From positions 124,001-188,000 of the forward strand of contig NZ_JACIJJ010000004.1 of NCBI RefSeq assembly GCF_014199325.1: a stretch of 64,000 nt of DNA. Direction: 5' to 3'. The DNA is from Sphingomonas yantingensis. Lineage in GTDB: Bacteria; Pseudomonadota; Alphaproteobacteria; Sphingomonadales; Sphingomonadaceae. The notes beneath the pieces are model-generated. The model worked only from the letters and a program-made list of their open reading frames with translations, ran no database searches and was not told the origin of the DNA. Of this stretch, positions 63,731-64,000 are shown piece after piece (within the stretch, counting starts at the first letter, position 1; every line of letters starts with the position of its first letter). Position numbers and translations under genes: made by a program.

Positions 63731-64000
63731 CGCGTGTCCGGGCACCCGAAATGGTGAACGAATCGGAAGGCACGGAAATCCGGCGAGTCGAGCGGCGGCG
63801 TTCGCGCCGAAGCCTCTATAAAACCTAGCAAGAACAGAGGCATAAGAGACATTCCGACGCGACCCCGCGGGTTTGCACGTCAAGCCTTTTATATTTCAAT
63901 TTGTTGACCGCCGGGCCTTGATCGATCCCCGTCAGGCTTCCAAAACGGTCTTCCCGCTGCGCTGTCATGTGCATCCCCGGCCCCGGCCGGAAAGCGGGAC
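63731..64000. other. Non-coding right end, probably the leader of the next gene (likely dnaA)
   Basis: No convincing gene is seen in these 270 bases. Bases about 63818-63905 include an A/T-richer patch (CTTTTATATTTCAATTTG, 63885-63902) unusual in this genome. No sequence matching the DnaA box TTATCCACA was found. The last bases (CCGGAAAGCGGGAC) resemble the start of a REP-like unit and may be cut by the edge. Confidence 0.4.

Noticed and set aside
63731..64000. Replication origin at the right edge
   Set aside because: There is an A/T-richer patch but no TTATCCACA-type DnaA box or repeated unit; the origin, if close, is beyond the window.

Overview
The window is GC-rich, almost fully coding DNA that looks like a sphingomonad (Alphaproteobacteria, Sphingomonadales, probably Sphingomonas). 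The basis is recognition of protein families and gene order rather than a database search: an ATP12-crcB-rluA neighbourhood, a PEP-CTERM type small protein, a TonB receptor, an SspB-alpha homologue, and the order ubiB/ubiE/mutM/rpsT that in related bacteria lies beside dnaA. The right edge is therefore probably close to the chromosome origin (inference).

Left region (1-14.6 kb) is the accessory, cell-surface part. It starts with a truncated UDP-glucose dehydrogenase (minus strand). A five-gene plus-strand unit follows: murB and murA copies one base apart, then a complete type I secretion system (PrtD-type ABC exporter, HlyD-type adaptor, TolC-type outer-membrane channel). A decayed phage-like spike/tail locus with three separate lesions comes next, then a 631-residue signal-peptide-less protein with a cadherin-like domain and a duplicated calcium-type module (the likely secreted substrate), and a hexapeptide-repeat acetyltransferase. 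About 1 kb without a gene ends the region.

Middle region (14.6-35.7 kb) holds UbiK, TspO, TlyA, an alpha/beta hydrolase, glutamine-dependent NAD synthase, two divergent L,D-transpeptidases, wecB-wecC (UDP-ManNAcA synthesis), an acyl-CoA-type XRE regulator, an Nramp metal transporter, a lipid kinase coupled to a metallophosphoesterase, an unlinked TrpF-like isomerase, a methyltransferase, rplM-rpsI, ctaA-cutA, a MerC protein with a Fur/Zur regulator, and dxs.

Right region (35.7-64 kb) contains a TonB receptor, a cationic-type amino acid permease, the histidine operon hisB-yciI-hisH-hisA-hisF-(PEP-CTERM protein)-hisE-HIT, sspB, fumC, gmk, an HPP protein, the coupled operon crcB-rluA-HAD-(membrane protein)-atp12, small exported proteins, two phosphoesterase/peptidase genes, and an eight-gene tightly coupled operon ubiE-ubiB-(membrane protein)-coaBC-(lipoprotein)-dut-(secreted protein)-moeB divergent from mutM and rpsT.

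Start/stop overlaps (ATGA, GTGA) are frequent, and five convergent gene pairs share a four-base double stop. A REP-like palindromic repeat occurs at two places. No tRNA, rRNA, CRISPR array, transposase or integrase was seen.
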